Source of the DNA: Actinokineospora baliensis | GTDB lineage: Bacteria; Actinomycetota; Actinomycetes; Mycobacteriales; Pseudonocardiaceae | Assembly: GCF_016907695.1 (NCBI RefSeq) | Contig: NZ_JAFBCK010000001.1 | Location: forward strand, 6,560,001-6,624,000 | Direction: 5' to 3' | Length of the DNA stretch: 64,000 bases | Shown here: in pieces, positions 36,893-51,277 of the stretch | Layout: each line of letters opens with the position of its first letter | Numbering within the stretch: the stretch's first letter is position 1 | The notes under the pieces: generated by a model | Seen by the model: the letters and a program-made list of their open reading frames with translations, nothing else | The model's database searches: none | Told to the model about the DNA's origin: nothing | Position numbers and translations under genes: made by a program

Positions 36893-37585
36893 ATGCGCAG
36901 TGTCTCCCGACGCTGGATGATGCCTGCCGCGCTCGCCCTGGTGAGCGTGGTCGCGGTGGGGACGGCCCAACCCGCAGCGGCCGCGCCCCCCGCCTACTAC
37001 GGATCCGCCACCGCCACCGGTGCCGAGGCCACGGTGGTCCCGCTGCTGTTCCCGCCCCTGCCGCCCACGGCGCGGGCCAACGTCAACACCACCAACGTGA
37101 CCCCGACGACCCAGACCACCGGCCTGCCGAACCTGACCACCCCGGTCCTGGGCAGCCTGGGCGCGATCAACACCTCGGCCTCGCTGACCGACACCGCCAC
37201 CACCCGCACCGCTGCGGGCACGGCGGGCATCAGCGACGTGTCCCTGGTCAACGCCCTCGGTTCGCCGGTGGTCGCGGCCGACTCGATCAGCTCCTCGGCG
37301 ACCGCCTCGATCAGCCAGGGCTCCACGACGGTCGTGCGGACCGGCACCGTCAGCGTGCAGAACCTGACCGTCGCGGGCCAGACCTTCAACGGCGCGCTGC
37401 CGTCCCAGACGATCCCGATCAGCGCAGGCCCCATCTCGGTGACCGTCTACCTCAACCAGCAGGTCGTCACGGCCAACGAGATCGTCGTCATCCCCGTGCG
37501 CGTGGTCTCGACCGCGCCGCTGGTGGGGGTGGTCGCCGACGTGCGGATCGGCGAGACCCGGGCGCGCCTGAGCGCCACCCCGTAG
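36893..37585 (+). CDS. Secreted Ala/Thr/Ser-rich protein (choice-of-anchor P-like)
   Basis: 230-aa exported protein. The signal peptide (about 1-31) ends QPAAAA. The mature region (about 35-230) is Thr/Ser/Val-rich with no Cys, and has GTAGISDVSLVNALGSPVVA and ISSSATASISQG segments seen in choice-of-anchor P family proteins. There is no LPXTG or LAXTG motif and no membrane helix, so it is probably released or loosely wall-bound. The ATG at 36893 has GAGGAG 7 bases upstream. Monocistronic, with a terminator downstream. Confidence 0.8.
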   Translation: MRSVSRRWMMPAALALVSVVAVGTAQPAAAAPPAYYGSATATGAEATVVPLLFPPLPPTARANVNTTNVTPTTQTTGLPNLTTPVLGSLGAINTSASLTDTATTRTAAGTAGISDVSLVNALGSPVVAADSISSSATASISQGSTTVVRTGTVSVQNLTVAGQTFNGALPSQTIPISAGPISVTVYLNQQVVTANEIVVIPVRVVSTAPLVGVVADVRIGETRARLSATP

Positions 37586-37624
37586 TGCTCCCCCGCTGTG
37601 CCGACCTGCGGACGGCGCAGTGAG

Positions 37625-37660
37625 AACGGCCCCGCGAGCGCCTTTGCCCGCGGGGCCGTT
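37625..37660. terminator. Bidirectional terminator
   Basis: Perfect 12-bp arms AACGGCCCCGCG / CGCGGGGCCGTT around a 12-base loop, between the convergent secreted-protein and gltD genes. Confidence 0.85.
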
Positions 37661-37673
37661 GTCCTGGGGCCGG

Positions 37674-43635
<5,962 letters not shown>

Positions 43636-43795
43636 GACTAGCGGCCCTCCCAGTGCTCTGGATGCGCGCACACGGGCGTGCTTCGCGAGCGGCTGGGCGG
43701 GCACGGGTGCGCGGCACCAGCCGCGCGTTGGGCCCGGTGCCGCGCCTCGAAACGGTGCGGCGTCGTTGCTGTGGTGCCCGGGCTCGGGCGGTGGG

Positions 43796-43811
43796 CGCAC
43801 TTCATCGTGCG
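43796..43811. promoter_or_regulatory. Inverted repeat copy 1 (CGCAC-N6-GTGCG)
   Basis: CGCAC-TTCATC-GTGCG, about 160 bases upstream of gltB. A second copy with the same arms lies 93 bases further upstream. Shared arms in a leader region suggest paired protein-binding sites. Confidence 0.4.
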
Positions 43812-43888
43812 GAATGTGTGGCGGCGCTGGGCGCCGCGGCGGTCCGGCGCTGTCGCCAGTGGCAGCGCGGGACCGAGAGGGGTGGCAG

Positions 43889-43904
43889 CGCACCTCGTCG
43901 TGCG
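43889..43904. promoter_or_regulatory. Inverted repeat copy 2 (CGCAC-N6-GTGCG)
   Basis: CGCAC-CTCGTC-GTGCG, identical arms and similar spacer to copy 1, about 255 bases upstream of gltB. Confidence 0.4.
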
Positions 43905-44040
43905 GCCGGTCGTGGGTTCTCGGTCGTTTCTCCGGTGCGGAGTCGACCGTCACCCACGCGTGGTGCATTCCCGGGGTCATCCGGGGGTTCTCATGACAAT
44001 AGTGTGAACTCGGCGTATCCGGGATAGGCCAAGCGGACCT

Positions 44041-44056
44041 CGTGGTGAACACCACG
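44041..44056. promoter_or_regulatory. Palindrome CGTGGTGAACACCACG
   Basis: Perfect 7-bp arms with a 2-base centre, about 130 bases before the fxsA-like gene. It has the form of a dimeric regulator operator; the regulator is unknown. Confidence 0.4.
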
Positions 44057-44188
44057 TGGTCTTGACCGGGTCAGCGGGCTCGACACGCGCGCTGACCTGG
44101 GCGGACGCGGCTCGGGAGCATTCCGGGCCGGTGGTGCGTTAAGAGGGTTATCCAGTGAAATACCCCGCCCGGTCGAGGAGTCGCCGCC

Positions 44189-44617
44189 GTGCCCGTCCTG
44201 TTGATCGTCCTGCTGGCAGTGGCCGCCGAGATCACCGTGATGGTCTCGGTCGGCAGCCTCATCGGCGTGCTGCCGACCATCGGTCTGCTCATCGCCGCCA
44301 CCGTGCTCGGTGGTGTCCTGCTGCGCCGGGAGGGCACCCGCACCCTCGCCGCCCTGCGCGAGGCGGTGTTCCTGCGCCGCACCCCCGAGCGCGAGGTCGT
44401 CGACGGCATGCTCATCGCCGGGGCGGGCGTGCTGGTGGTGCTGCCCGGGTTCATCAGCGACGTGCTGGCCCTGCTGTTGCTGCTGCCGCCGACCAGGGCG
44501 CTGCTGCGCAACCGGATCATCCGCCGCGCGGAGCGGTCGCGGTCGGTGATCGTGGTGGACTCGGTGGTCGTCGACCCGGAGCCGCCGACTGTGATCCAGG
44601 GCACCGTGGAGCGCTGA
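44189..44617 (+). CDS. FxsA-family membrane protein
   Basis: 142-aa integral membrane protein with about three hydrophobic segments (2-25, 28-45, 72-100), a charged loop (RREGTRTLAALREAVF) and the FxsA hallmark LPGFISDVLALLLLLPPTR. FxsA-type proteins are conserved small membrane proteins; Escherichia coli FxsA relieves F exclusion of phage T7, and the role in actinomycetes is unknown. The GTG at 44189 has GAGGAG 8 bases upstream. Confidence 0.9.
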   Translation: MPVLLIVLLAVAAEITVMVSVGSLIGVLPTIGLLIAATVLGGVLLRREGTRTLAALREAVFLRRTPEREVVDGMLIAGAGVLVVLPGFISDVLALLLLLPPTRALLRNRIIRRAERSRSVIVVDSVVVDPEPPTVIQGTVER

Positions 44618-44722
44618 GCACCGCCGGAGTCGTCGGAGGTTTAGACCAATCCTTCACCCTATGAGGTGATCCCCTTGCCGGCTGGCGCGAGGTGGGTGCC
44701 GGCAACGACCAGGATCGGCCCC

Positions 44723-45262
44723 ATGCGATTCCTCCTGAGCACGGCCACCGCCTTGGTCCTGACGACCGCCGCCGTGACCCCCGCCGCCGCCACCGGCCAC
44801 GGCGTCTTCGAAACCTGGCGCGACGGCGCCAAGGCGGTCACCTACGACACGCAGAAGGTCCCCGTCGGCGCCCGCGTGGCGGTCGTGCCGATCGCCTCCG
44901 GCCGCAAGACCAGCGTGGTGCTGTGGGTGCACGGCCTGCTCCCCTACCGCCACTACGGCGCCCACGTCCACGTCAAACCGTGCGGCCCCACCCCCGCCGA
45001 CGCCGGACCCCACTTCCAGGACGTCCCCGACCCCGTCCAACCGTCCGTGGACCCCGCCTACGCCAACCCCCGCAACGAAATCTGGCTCGACTTCGCCACC
45101 GACGGCAAGGGCTCCGCCATAGCCGTCGCCAACGTCCTCTGGCGCTTCGGCCCCCGCCCCGCCGCCGCCGTGGTGATCCACAACGAACACACCCACACCG
45201 CCCCCGGCGAAGCAGGCACAGCAGGCCCCCGCTTGGCCTGCGTCAACACCCGCTTCCCCTAA
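44723..45262 (+). CDS. Secreted Cu-Zn superoxide dismutase-like protein
   Basis: 179-aa exported protein with a signal peptide (about 1-23, ending PAAATG). The SOD_Cu-like beta-barrel has copper-ligand-like histidines GAHVHVKPC, the zinc-loop GPHFQ, WLDFATDGKGSA (zinc Asp region) and VIHNEHT (fourth copper His), with the disulfide Cys pair in VKPC and LACVN. The electrostatic loop is short, so dismutase activity is plausible but not certain. The ATG at 44723 lacks a strong Shine-Dalgarno. Confidence 0.82.
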   Translation: MRFLLSTATALVLTTAAVTPAAATGHGVFETWRDGAKAVTYDTQKVPVGARVAVVPIASGRKTSVVLWVHGLLPYRHYGAHVHVKPCGPTPADAGPHFQDVPDPVQPSVDPAYANPRNEIWLDFATDGKGSAIAVANVLWRFGPRPAAAVVIHNEHTHTAPGEAGTAGPRLACVNTRFP

Positions 45263-45393
45263 CCCCGGATGACGGAGCGAGTCAACCCCGCCAGCCCAAC
45301 CACCGCTCCCAGAAACCGCTGGTGCCAAGCCAGCCCACCGACCCAGCCCCGCCAGCCCGGCCACCGCTCCTCGGAGGCCGCCCGCATGCTCTG

Positions 45394-45539
45394 CTCGATG
45401 GGGTGGACCTGTTTTGTGTGGGGGAGCGACACCCGTAGCCTGACCGGCGGCTGGCTGGGCCGTCCCTTTGGCCCCCAGCTTTTCAGGCCCAGCACGGGTG
45501 TCGCAGGGGCCCAGCACAAAACAGGTCCACCCCATCGAG
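45394..45539. repeat. Long palindrome copy A
   Basis: Terminal arms CTCGATGGGGTGGACCTGTT... and its complement pair perfectly for 25 bp; the stem then resumes with GCGACACCCGT / ACGGGTGTCGC around a central ~60-base region. A-T-rich TTTTGTGT and its complement lie inside each arm. Confidence 0.85.
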
Positions 45540-45711
45540 CCCACCGCACCACCACGGCCACCGCTCCCAGAAGCAACCCACCCAACCCAGCCCACCGAGC
45601 CAACCCCGCCAGCCCAACCACTGGACACTCGGAGCTTCGGTGCCATCCCAGCCGCCCTACCCCGACGCCAGAAGCAACCACTGGACACTCGGAAGTCGCT
45701 GGTGCCAACTG

Positions 45712-45855
45712 CTCGATGAGGTGGACCTGTTTTGTGTGGGGAAGCGGCAGTCGTAGCGTTCCTGCGCGGACAGGGCCACGCTCTTCGGCCCCAGCTTTGC
45801 GGTCCTGCCACGGCTGTCGTAGGGGCCCCACGCAAAACAGGTCCACCACATCGAG
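45712..45855. repeat. Long palindrome copy B
   Basis: Same design as copy A: arms CTCGATGAGGTGGACCTGTT... and complement, one mismatch in the outer stem, with an inner GGCAGTCGTAG / CTGTCGTAGGG region diverged from copy A. It lies about 50 bases beyond the sdaA stop, so it could also end sdaA transcription. Confidence 0.85.
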
Positions 45856-45902
45856 CCTGCACTCAAATCGCGACCGGGCCCGATGCCGAAGGCGAGGCGA
45901 CC

Positions 45903-47279
45903 TCAGCACTCGATGACGTTGAGCGCCAACCCGCCCCGCGCCGTCTCCTTGTACTTCGTGTGCATGTCCGCGCCCGTCTCCCGCATCGTCTTGATGACCT
46001 TGTCCAGGTGCACCACATGCGTTCCATCACCGCGCAACGCCATCCGCGAAGCGTTGATCGCCTTCGTCGACCCGACAGCGTTGCGCTCGATGCACGGGAT
46101 CTGCACCAGACCACCCACCGGGTCGCAGGTCAGGCCCAGGTGGTGTTCCAGGCCGATCTCGGCGGCGTTCTCCACCTGCGCGACCGTCCCGCCCAGGACC
46201 GCGGTGAGGCCCGCAGCGGCCATGGCGCAGGCGGAGCCCACTTCGCCCTGGCAGCCCACTTCGGCGCCGGAGATGGAGCCGGTTTCCTTGAGCACCACGC
46301 CGATCGCGGCGGCGGTGAGCAGGAAGTCGATCACGCCGTTGTCGTTGGCGGCGGAGAGGAAGCGGGTGTAGTAGTGCAGGACGGCGGGGATGATGCCCGC
46401 GGCGCCGTTGGTGGGGGCGGTGACGACCCGGCCGCCGGAGGCGTTCTCCTCGTTGACGGCCAGGGCGAACAGGCTCACCCAGTCCATGACGTAGAGCGGG
46501 TCGCCTTCGCCGCTCTCGGAGACGAGCTTGTCGTGCAGGGCCTTGGCGCGGCGCGGGACCTTGAGGCCGCCGGGCAGCACACCGTCCTGCTCGCAGCCGC
46601 GGGTGACGCAGTCCTGCATGACCTGCCAGATGTGCATCAGGCCTGCGCGAACCTCGTCCTCGGTGCGCCACACCAGCTCGTTGGCCATCATGACCTGGGC
46701 GATGGACTTGCCGGTGACCTCGCAGTGGGTCAGCAGGTCGGCCGCGGTGCGGAACGGGTACGGGACCGGCGTGGTGTCCGCGGAGATGACCGGGCCGTCG
46801 GCCGCGGACTCGTCGAGGACGAAACCGCCGCCCACGGAGTAGTAGGTGCGGCTGGCCAGTTCGCCGCCGTCGGCGTCCCAGGCGGCGAAGGTCATGCCGT
46901 TGGGGTGCAGCGGCAGGGACTTGCGCCGGTGCATGACGAGGTCGTCGTCTTCGGCGAAGGGGATCTCGTGGGTGCCCAGCAGGCGGATGCGGCCGGACTC
47001 GCGGATCGCGGCCACCCGGCCGGGCACCGACTCGGTGTCGACCTCCTCCGGGCGCTCGCCCTCCAGGCCGAGCAGCACGGCCTTGTCGCTGCCGTGGCCG
47101 TGGCCGGTGGCCCCCAGCGAGCCGAACAGCTCCGCGCGGACCCTGGCCACCCCGGGCAGCTGCCCGGCTTCGCGCAAGCCCTCGACGAACATCACCGCGG
47201 CCCGCATCGGGCCGACGGTGTGCGAGCTCGACGGGCCAATGCCCACGCTGAACATGTCGAAGACGCTGACCGCCACCAC
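45903..47279 (-). CDS. sdaA: L-serine ammonia-lyase (iron-sulfur)
   Basis: 458-aa single-chain L-serine dehydratase that converts serine to pyruvate and ammonia. The beta-domain motif [17 protein letters not shown] is near the N-terminus. The alpha domain has [47 protein letters not shown] and ERNA, with the 4Fe-4S cysteines and a C-terminal Cys. GTG at 47279 or the adjacent GTG at 47276; AAGGAGG fits the second better. Last gene of the glycine-riboswitch operon, separated from glyA by a strong hairpin. Confidence 0.96.
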   Translation of the reverse strand: MVAVSVFDMFSVGIGPSSSHTVGPMRAAVMFVEGLREAGQLPGVARVRAELFGSLGATGHGHGSDKAVLLGLEGERPEEVDTESVPGRVAAIRESGRIRLLGTHEIPFAEDDDLVMHRRKSLPLHPNGMTFAAWDADGGELASRTYYSVGGGFVLDESAADGPVISADTTPVPYPFRTAADLLTHCEVTGKSIAQVMMANELVWRTEDEVRAGLMHIWQVMQDCVTRGCEQDGVLPGGLKVPRRAKALHDKLVSESGEGDPLYVMDWVSLFALAVNEENASGGRVVTAPTNGAAGIIPAVLHYYTRFLSAANDNGVIDFLLTAAAIGVVLKETGSISGAEVGCQGEVGSACAMAAAGLTAVLGGTVAQVENAAEIGLEHHLGLTCDPVGGLVQIPCIERNAVGSTKAINASRMALRGDGTHVVHLDKVIKTMRETGADMHTKYKETARGGLALNVIEC

Positions 47280-47296
47280 TAACCTCCTTGTTCGGC

Positions 47297-47331
47297 CCCG
47301 GGGTCGCGCCGGGTCTCGGCGCGACCCCGGG
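47297..47331 (-). terminator. Hairpin between glyA and sdaA
   Basis: Perfect 15-bp stem CCCGGGGTCGCGCCG / CGGCGCGACCCCGGG with a 5-base loop, immediately upstream of the sdaA ribosome site. It may attenuate sdaA relative to glyA or stabilise the 3' end of the upstream message. Confidence 0.7.
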
Positions 47332-47342
47332 ACGGGCGATCC

Positions 47343-48623
47343 CTAGCCCAGCTCCGGGTAGAGCGGGCGGCGGCGCACCAGGGTGGCCACGCGCTCGCGC
47401 AGCTCGGCCCCGGTCGCCTCGTCGAGCTGCGGCCGCAGCGCGACCGCGATCACGTCGGCGACCTCGGCGAAGTCCTCGGCGTCGAAGCCGCGGGTGGCCA
47501 GCGCCGGGGTGCCGATGCGCAGCCCCGAGGTGACCATCGGCGGCCGCGGGTCGAACGGGACCGCGTTGCGGTTGACCGTGATCCCGATCGAGTGCAGCCG
47601 GTCCTCGGCCTGCTGGCCGTCGAGCTCGGACTCGACCAGGTCGACCAGCACCAGGTGCACGTCGGTGCCGCCGCTGAGCACCTTGACGCCCGCCGCGGCG
47701 CAGTCGGCCGCGGTGAGGCGGTCGGCCAGGATCCGCGCGCCCTCGAGCACCCGGCGCTGCCGCTCGGCGAACTCCTCGGTCGCGGCGACCTTGAACGCCA
47801 CCGCCTTGGCGGCGATCACGTGCTCGAGCGGGCCGCCCTGCTGGCCGGGGAACACCGCCGAGTTGACCTTCTTGGCCAGCTCCTTGGTGCACAGCACCAC
47901 CCCGCCGCGCGGACCGCCGAGGGTCTTGTGCGTGGTGGTGGTGACCAGCTGCGCGTGCGGCACCGGGTTCGGGTGCAGCCCGGCGGCGACCAGACCGGCG
48001 AAGTGCGCCATGTCGACCATGAGCAGCGCGCCGACCGAGTCGGCGATGCGGCGGAACTCGGCGAAGTCGAGGTGCCGCGGGTAGGCCGACCAGCCTGCCA
48101 CGATCAGCTTCGGGTTGTGCTCCTTGGCCAGCCGCTCGACCTCGCCCATGTCGACGCGGCCGGTCTCGCGGTCGCTGTGGTAGGCGACCACGTTGTAGAG
48201 CTTGCCGGAGAAGTTGATCTTCATCCCGTGCGTCAGGTGCCCGCCGTGCGCCAGGTCCAGGCCGAGGATCGTGTCGCCGGGCTTGAGCACGGCGAACATC
48301 GCCGCGGCGTTGGCCGAGGCGCCCGAGTGCGGCTGGACGTTGGCGTGCTCGGCGCCGAAGAGCGCCTTGACCCGGTCGATGGCCAGCTGCTCGACCACGT
48401 CGACGTGCTCGCAGCCGCCGTAGTAGCGCTTGCCGGGGTAGCCCTCGGCGTACTTGTTGGTCAGCACCGAGCCCTGCGCCTCGAGCACGCCCACCGGGGC
48501 GAAGTTCTCCGAGGCGATCATCTCCAGGGTCGACTGCTGGCGGTGCAGCTCGTCGGCGACCGCGGCGGCGATCTCCGGGTCGACCTCGGCCAGGTGCTGG
48601 TTGAACGTGGGTGTGCCCGCCAT
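47343..48623 (-). CDS. glyA: Serine hydroxymethyltransferase
   Basis: 426-aa PLP enzyme interconverting serine and glycine with tetrahydrofolate. Landmarks are [42 protein letters not shown] and [14 protein letters not shown], with the PLP Lys at 233. Full family length. The ATG at 48623 shares one base with the gcvH stop. It joins the 5,10-methylene-THF and glycine from the cleavage system to serine, the substrate of the next gene. Confidence 0.97.
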   Translation of the reverse strand: MAGTPTFNQHLAEVDPEIAAAVADELHRQQSTLEMIASENFAPVGVLEAQGSVLTNKYAEGYPGKRYYGGCEHVDVVEQLAIDRVKALFGAEHANVQPHSGASANAAAMFAVLKPGDTILGLDLAHGGHLTHGMKINFSGKLYNVVAYHSDRETGRVDMGEVERLAKEHNPKLIVAGWSAYPRHLDFAEFRRIADSVGALLMVDMAHFAGLVAAGLHPNPVPHAQLVTTTTHKTLGGPRGGVVLCTKELAKKVNSAVFPGQQGGPLEHVIAAKAVAFKVAATEEFAERQRRVLEGARILADRLTAADCAAAGVKVLSGGTDVHLVLVDLVESELDGQQAEDRLHSIGITVNRNAVPFDPRPPMVTSGLRIGTPALATRGFDAEDFAEVADVIAVALRPQLDEATGAELRERVATLVRRRPLYPELG

Positions 48624-49000
48624 CAGCCCTCCTTGGTGTGCTCGGCGTACGCGGCGGCGGTGAGCAGCTCCGGCTCGCCGTCGACGCGGAAGCGGAAGAG
48701 CCAGCCGTCGCCGAACGGGTCGGTGTTGACCAGCTCGGGGGTGTCCACGACCGCCTCGTTGATCTCCACGACCACCCCGTCGCCCGGGGCGAACAGGTCG
48801 GAGACGGACTTGGTCGACTCGATCTCCCCGCACGCCTCGCCGGTGGTCAGGGTGGCGCCCACCTCGGGCAGCTGCACGTACACCACGTCACCGAGGGCGT
48901 CGGCGGCGTACTTGGTGACGCCGACGGTGGCCGAGGCCGGATCGGCGAGGTCGACCCACTCGTGGTCGGTGGTGTAGCCGAGGTTCTCCGGGTTGCTCAT
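48623..49000 (-). CDS. gcvH: Glycine cleavage system H protein
   Basis: 125-aa lipoyl carrier protein. It has [26 protein letters not shown], and [14 protein letters not shown] with lipoyl Lys64. Usual length. The ATG at 49000 is 20 bases after gcvT. The P protein gene (gcvP) is not in this window. Confidence 0.97.
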   Translation of the reverse strand: MSNPENLGYTTDHEWVDLADPASATVGVTKYAADALGDVVYVQLPEVGATLTTGEACGEIESTKSVSDLFAPGDGVVVEINEAVVDTPELVNTDPFGDGWLFRFRVDGEPELLTAAAYAEHTKEG

Positions 49001-49020
49001 GGGTTCTCGATCTCCTGGGT

Positions 49021-50121
49021 TCAGGCTTGACGCTGGTAGAAGGGCAGCTTGACGACCTCGACCGGCGCGCCGGTGCCGCGGATGTCCACGGTGAGCGCGG
49101 TACCCGGCTCGCTGACCGCGACCGGCACGTAGGCCATCGCGATCGGGTGGCCGAGCGTCGGCGAGAGCGCGCCGCTGGTGACCGTACCGACCTGGGCGCC
49201 GTCCCCGTCGAGCACGGCGTACCCGTGTCGGGGGGCGCGCTTGCCGGACCCGATCAGCCCCACCAGCACCTTGGTCTCGACGTCGGCGTCGCGGCGGCGC
49301 TCCAGCGCCTCCTTGCCGACGAACCCGCCGGGCTTGTCGAACTTCACGACCCGGCCGAGACCGGCGTCGAACGGGGTGAACGAGGCGCTGAGCTCGTTGC
49401 CGTAGAGCGGCATCCCGGCCTCCAGCCGCAGCGTGTCGCGGCAGGCGAGCCCGGCGGGCAGCAGGCCGTGCTCCTGGCCCACCTCGGTGAGCAGCCGCCA
49501 CACCTCGGGGGCCTTGGCACCGTCCACATAGACCTCGAAGCCGTCCTCGCCGGTGTAGCCGGTGCGGGCGAGCAGGATGTCGATGCCCGCGATGGCCGAC
49601 GGGACGCTGGCGTAGTAGGCGAGCGCGTCGAGGTCGGCGTCGGTCACCGAGCCGATGATCGCCGTCGAGGTGGGGCCCTGGACGGCGATCAGCGCCAGCG
49701 AGGCGGAGCGGTCGTCGACCTCGACGGCGAACCCGTCGGCGCGCTCGCGCAGCGCGGCGGCCACGGTCGCGGCGTTGGAGGCGTTGGCGACGACCATGTA
49801 CTTGTCGGCGGCCAGCCGGTAGACGACCAGGTCGTCGAGGACACCGCCCTCGTCGTCGCAGATCATCGTGTAGCGGGCCTTGCCCGGCTTCACCGCCGAG
49901 AGCTTGCCGACCAGGGCGAAGTCCAGCGCCTGGGCCGCCTCGGGGCCGGTCAGCTCGATCTCGCCCATGTGGCTGAGGTCGAACAGGCCCGACGCGGTGC
50001 GGACCGCCTTGTGCTCAGCCAGCTCGCTGCCGTAGCGCAGGGGCATCGACCAGCCCGCGAAGTCGGTGAACGAGGCACTCAGGGCCTCATGCACCGCGTG
50101 CAGCGGGGAGGGTGTGCTCAT
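49021..50121 (-). CDS. gcvT: Glycine cleavage system aminomethyltransferase (T protein)
   Basis: 366-aa T protein transferring the aminomethyl carbon to tetrahydrofolate. It has FAGWSMPLRYG near the N-terminus, LFDLSHMGEIELTG, ARTGYTGEDGFEVYV and the catalytic Asp region GLACRDTLRLEAGMPLYG. The ATG at 50121 has AAGGAG 11 bases upstream. The in-frame extension to 50379 runs through the riboswitch and is not coding. First gene of the operon. Confidence 0.97.
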   Translation of the reverse strand: MSTPSPLHAVHEALSASFTDFAGWSMPLRYGSELAEHKAVRTASGLFDLSHMGEIELTGPEAAQALDFALVGKLSAVKPGKARYTMICDDEGGVLDDLVVYRLAADKYMVVANASNAATVAAALRERADGFAVEVDDRSASLALIAVQGPTSTAIIGSVTDADLDALAYYASVPSAIAGIDILLARTGYTGEDGFEVYVDGAKAPEVWRLLTEVGQEHGLLPAGLACRDTLRLEAGMPLYGNELSASFTPFDAGLGRVVKFDKPGGFVGKEALERRRDADVETKVLVGLIGSGKRAPRHGYAVLDGDGAQVGTVTSGALSPTLGHPIAMAYVPVAVSEPGTALTVDIRGTGAPVEVVKLPFYQRQA

Positions 50122-50327
50122 GGAAGTCGGTTCTCCTTCGGCGCGCCGGGAACAGTGCTGTCCGCAGCGTGGCACGCCGGGCGCGCGTGGTGCAGCGCGA
50201 CCGGTCGAGCTGTGGATGAGTGTGATGGTTGTGGACAACCCGTGGGCTGTTCGCTGTATTGGGTGCGGGGGACGAGGGTCATGGGAGCTCCTGGGCAGCG
50301 CGCCGGGTGGACGATCCCGGCGCTGGA

Positions 50328-50507
50328 ACTCCCCCTCTGTCATGGCACCTGAGAGCTTCGCCGCGAACGCGGCTTGCACCGTGGGTGAGGCGCCGAGATC
50401 GCGCCTGCTTTCCAGAGTGGCCTGGTGGGAACGGTAGCTTTACCTGAGAGATTGACGGGGAGTTTGCTCCTTCGGTGCCTCGACCAAGGTCGAGGGCTCT
50501 CCCGGTC
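50328..50507 (-). promoter_or_regulatory. Tandem glycine riboswitch
   Basis: On the minus strand aptamer 1 has GGGAGAGCC, GCACCGAAGGAGCAAA and ATCTCTCAGGT; the linker and aptamer 2 follow with CTCTGGAAAGC, GGTGCAAGCC and GCTCTCAGGTGCCATG-ACAGAGG. These are the conserved boxes of both aptamers of the gcvT-type glycine riboswitch. It lies about 205 bases before gcvT. Known members usually turn glycine catabolism on. Confidence 0.93.
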
Positions 50508-50545
50508 CCACTCGTGCGGCCCGATATGTGGTTGTGGTCGCGAGA

Positions 50546-51277
50546 CTAGTCGAGGCGGAACCCGAAAGGAAGTTCGAGCCGGTGCTGGGCCAGCAGGGCG
50601 GCGTCGGCGAGCAGGTCGCGGGTGCGGCCGTCGGCCACGATCACACCGTCATCGATGAGCACCGCGCGCGGGCACAGCTGCGCGGCGTAGGGCAGGTCGT
50701 GGGTGACCATGAGCATCGTGCGGCCCAGGCTGAGCAGCACCTCGGCGAGTTCGCGGCGGGCCCGCGGTTCCAGGTTGGCCGAGGGTTCGTCGAGCACGAG
50801 GATGTCCGGGTCGCAGGCCAGCACGGTGGCCAGCGCCACCCGGCGGCGTTGCCCGCCGGACAGGTGCATGGGTGAGCGCTCGGCGTGCTCGGCCATGCCG
50901 ACGTCGTCGAGGGCGCGCTTGACCCGGGCGTCGAGTTCGGCCCCGCGCAACCCGAAGTTCGCGGGGCCGAAAGCGACGTCTTCACCGACCGTGGGCATGA
51001 ACAGCTGGTCGTCTGGATCCTGAAAGACGATGCCGACCCGGCGGCGGACCTCTTTCGCATTCTGTTTATTGACCGGCAGTCCGGCGACCTCGACCTTGCC
51101 CTGTCCGGTCAGCACGCCATTGAGGTGCAGCACCAAGGTGGTCTTGCCGGCGCCGTTGGGGCCCAGGACCGCGACCCTCTCCCCCGGCTCCACCCGGAGG
51201 TTCACGCCGAAGAGGGCTTGGTGGCCGTCGGGGTAGGCGTAGGCGAGGCGTTCGACCAAGAGCGCGGGCGGTGTCAC
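50546..51277 (-). CDS. cbiO: Cobalt ECF transporter ATPase CbiO
   Basis: 243-aa ABC ATPase of a metal ECF importer. Walker A is GPNGAGKTT (39-47), Q-loop is VFQDPDDQLF, the signature is LSGGQRRR, and Walker B is ILVLDEPSANLEP. The GTG at 51277 overlaps the cbiQ stop (GTGA) and gives the family length; the open frame extends upstream only through cbiQ. Last gene of a four-gene operon with cbiM, a PDGLE protein and cbiQ. Confidence 0.93.
   Translation of the reverse strand: MTPPALLVERLAYAYPDGHQALFGVNLRVEPGERVAVLGPNGAGKTTLVLHLNGVLTGQGKVEVAGLPVNKQNAKEVRRRVGIVFQDPDDQLFMPTVGEDVAFGPANFGLRGAELDARVKRALDDVGMAEHAERSPMHLSGGQRRRVALATVLACDPDILVLDEPSANLEPRARRELAEVLLSLGRTMLMVTHDLPYAAQLCPRAVLIDDGVIVADGRTRDLLADAALLAQHRLELPFGFRLD

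Larger units (their letters stand above)
43636..44188. other. Long divergent intergenic region between gltB and fxsA-like gene
   Basis: About 550 bases without a supported gene. It holds two copies of a CGCAC-N6-GTGCG inverted repeat and one CGTGGTG-AA-CACCACG palindrome, listed separately. Open frames here are Arg/Pro-rich shadows. It probably contains the nitrogen-regulated promoter of gltBD; I could not identify a GlnR box with confidence. Confidence 0.5.
45263..45902. other. Non-coding repeat-rich intergenic region
   Basis: 640 bases between the SOD-like gene and sdaA. No frame has coding character: the open frames are Pro/Ser-rich and exist on both strands. It is filled by two related ~145-nt palindromes (listed separately), separated by degenerate direct repeats built from CCACTGGACACTCGG and CCCCGCCAGCCC. 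Confidence 0.75.

Noticed and set aside
44654..45909. Open frames over the palindrome block (402, 216 and 215 codons)
   Set aside because: They exist only because the repeats lack stops; composition is Pro/Ser/Trp-skewed, both strands are open, and they overlap the SOD-like gene.
46027..47892. A 621-codon minus frame spanning sdaA and glyA
   Set aside because: Out of frame with both real genes and Arg/Gly-rich; crosses the hairpin and a ribosome site.
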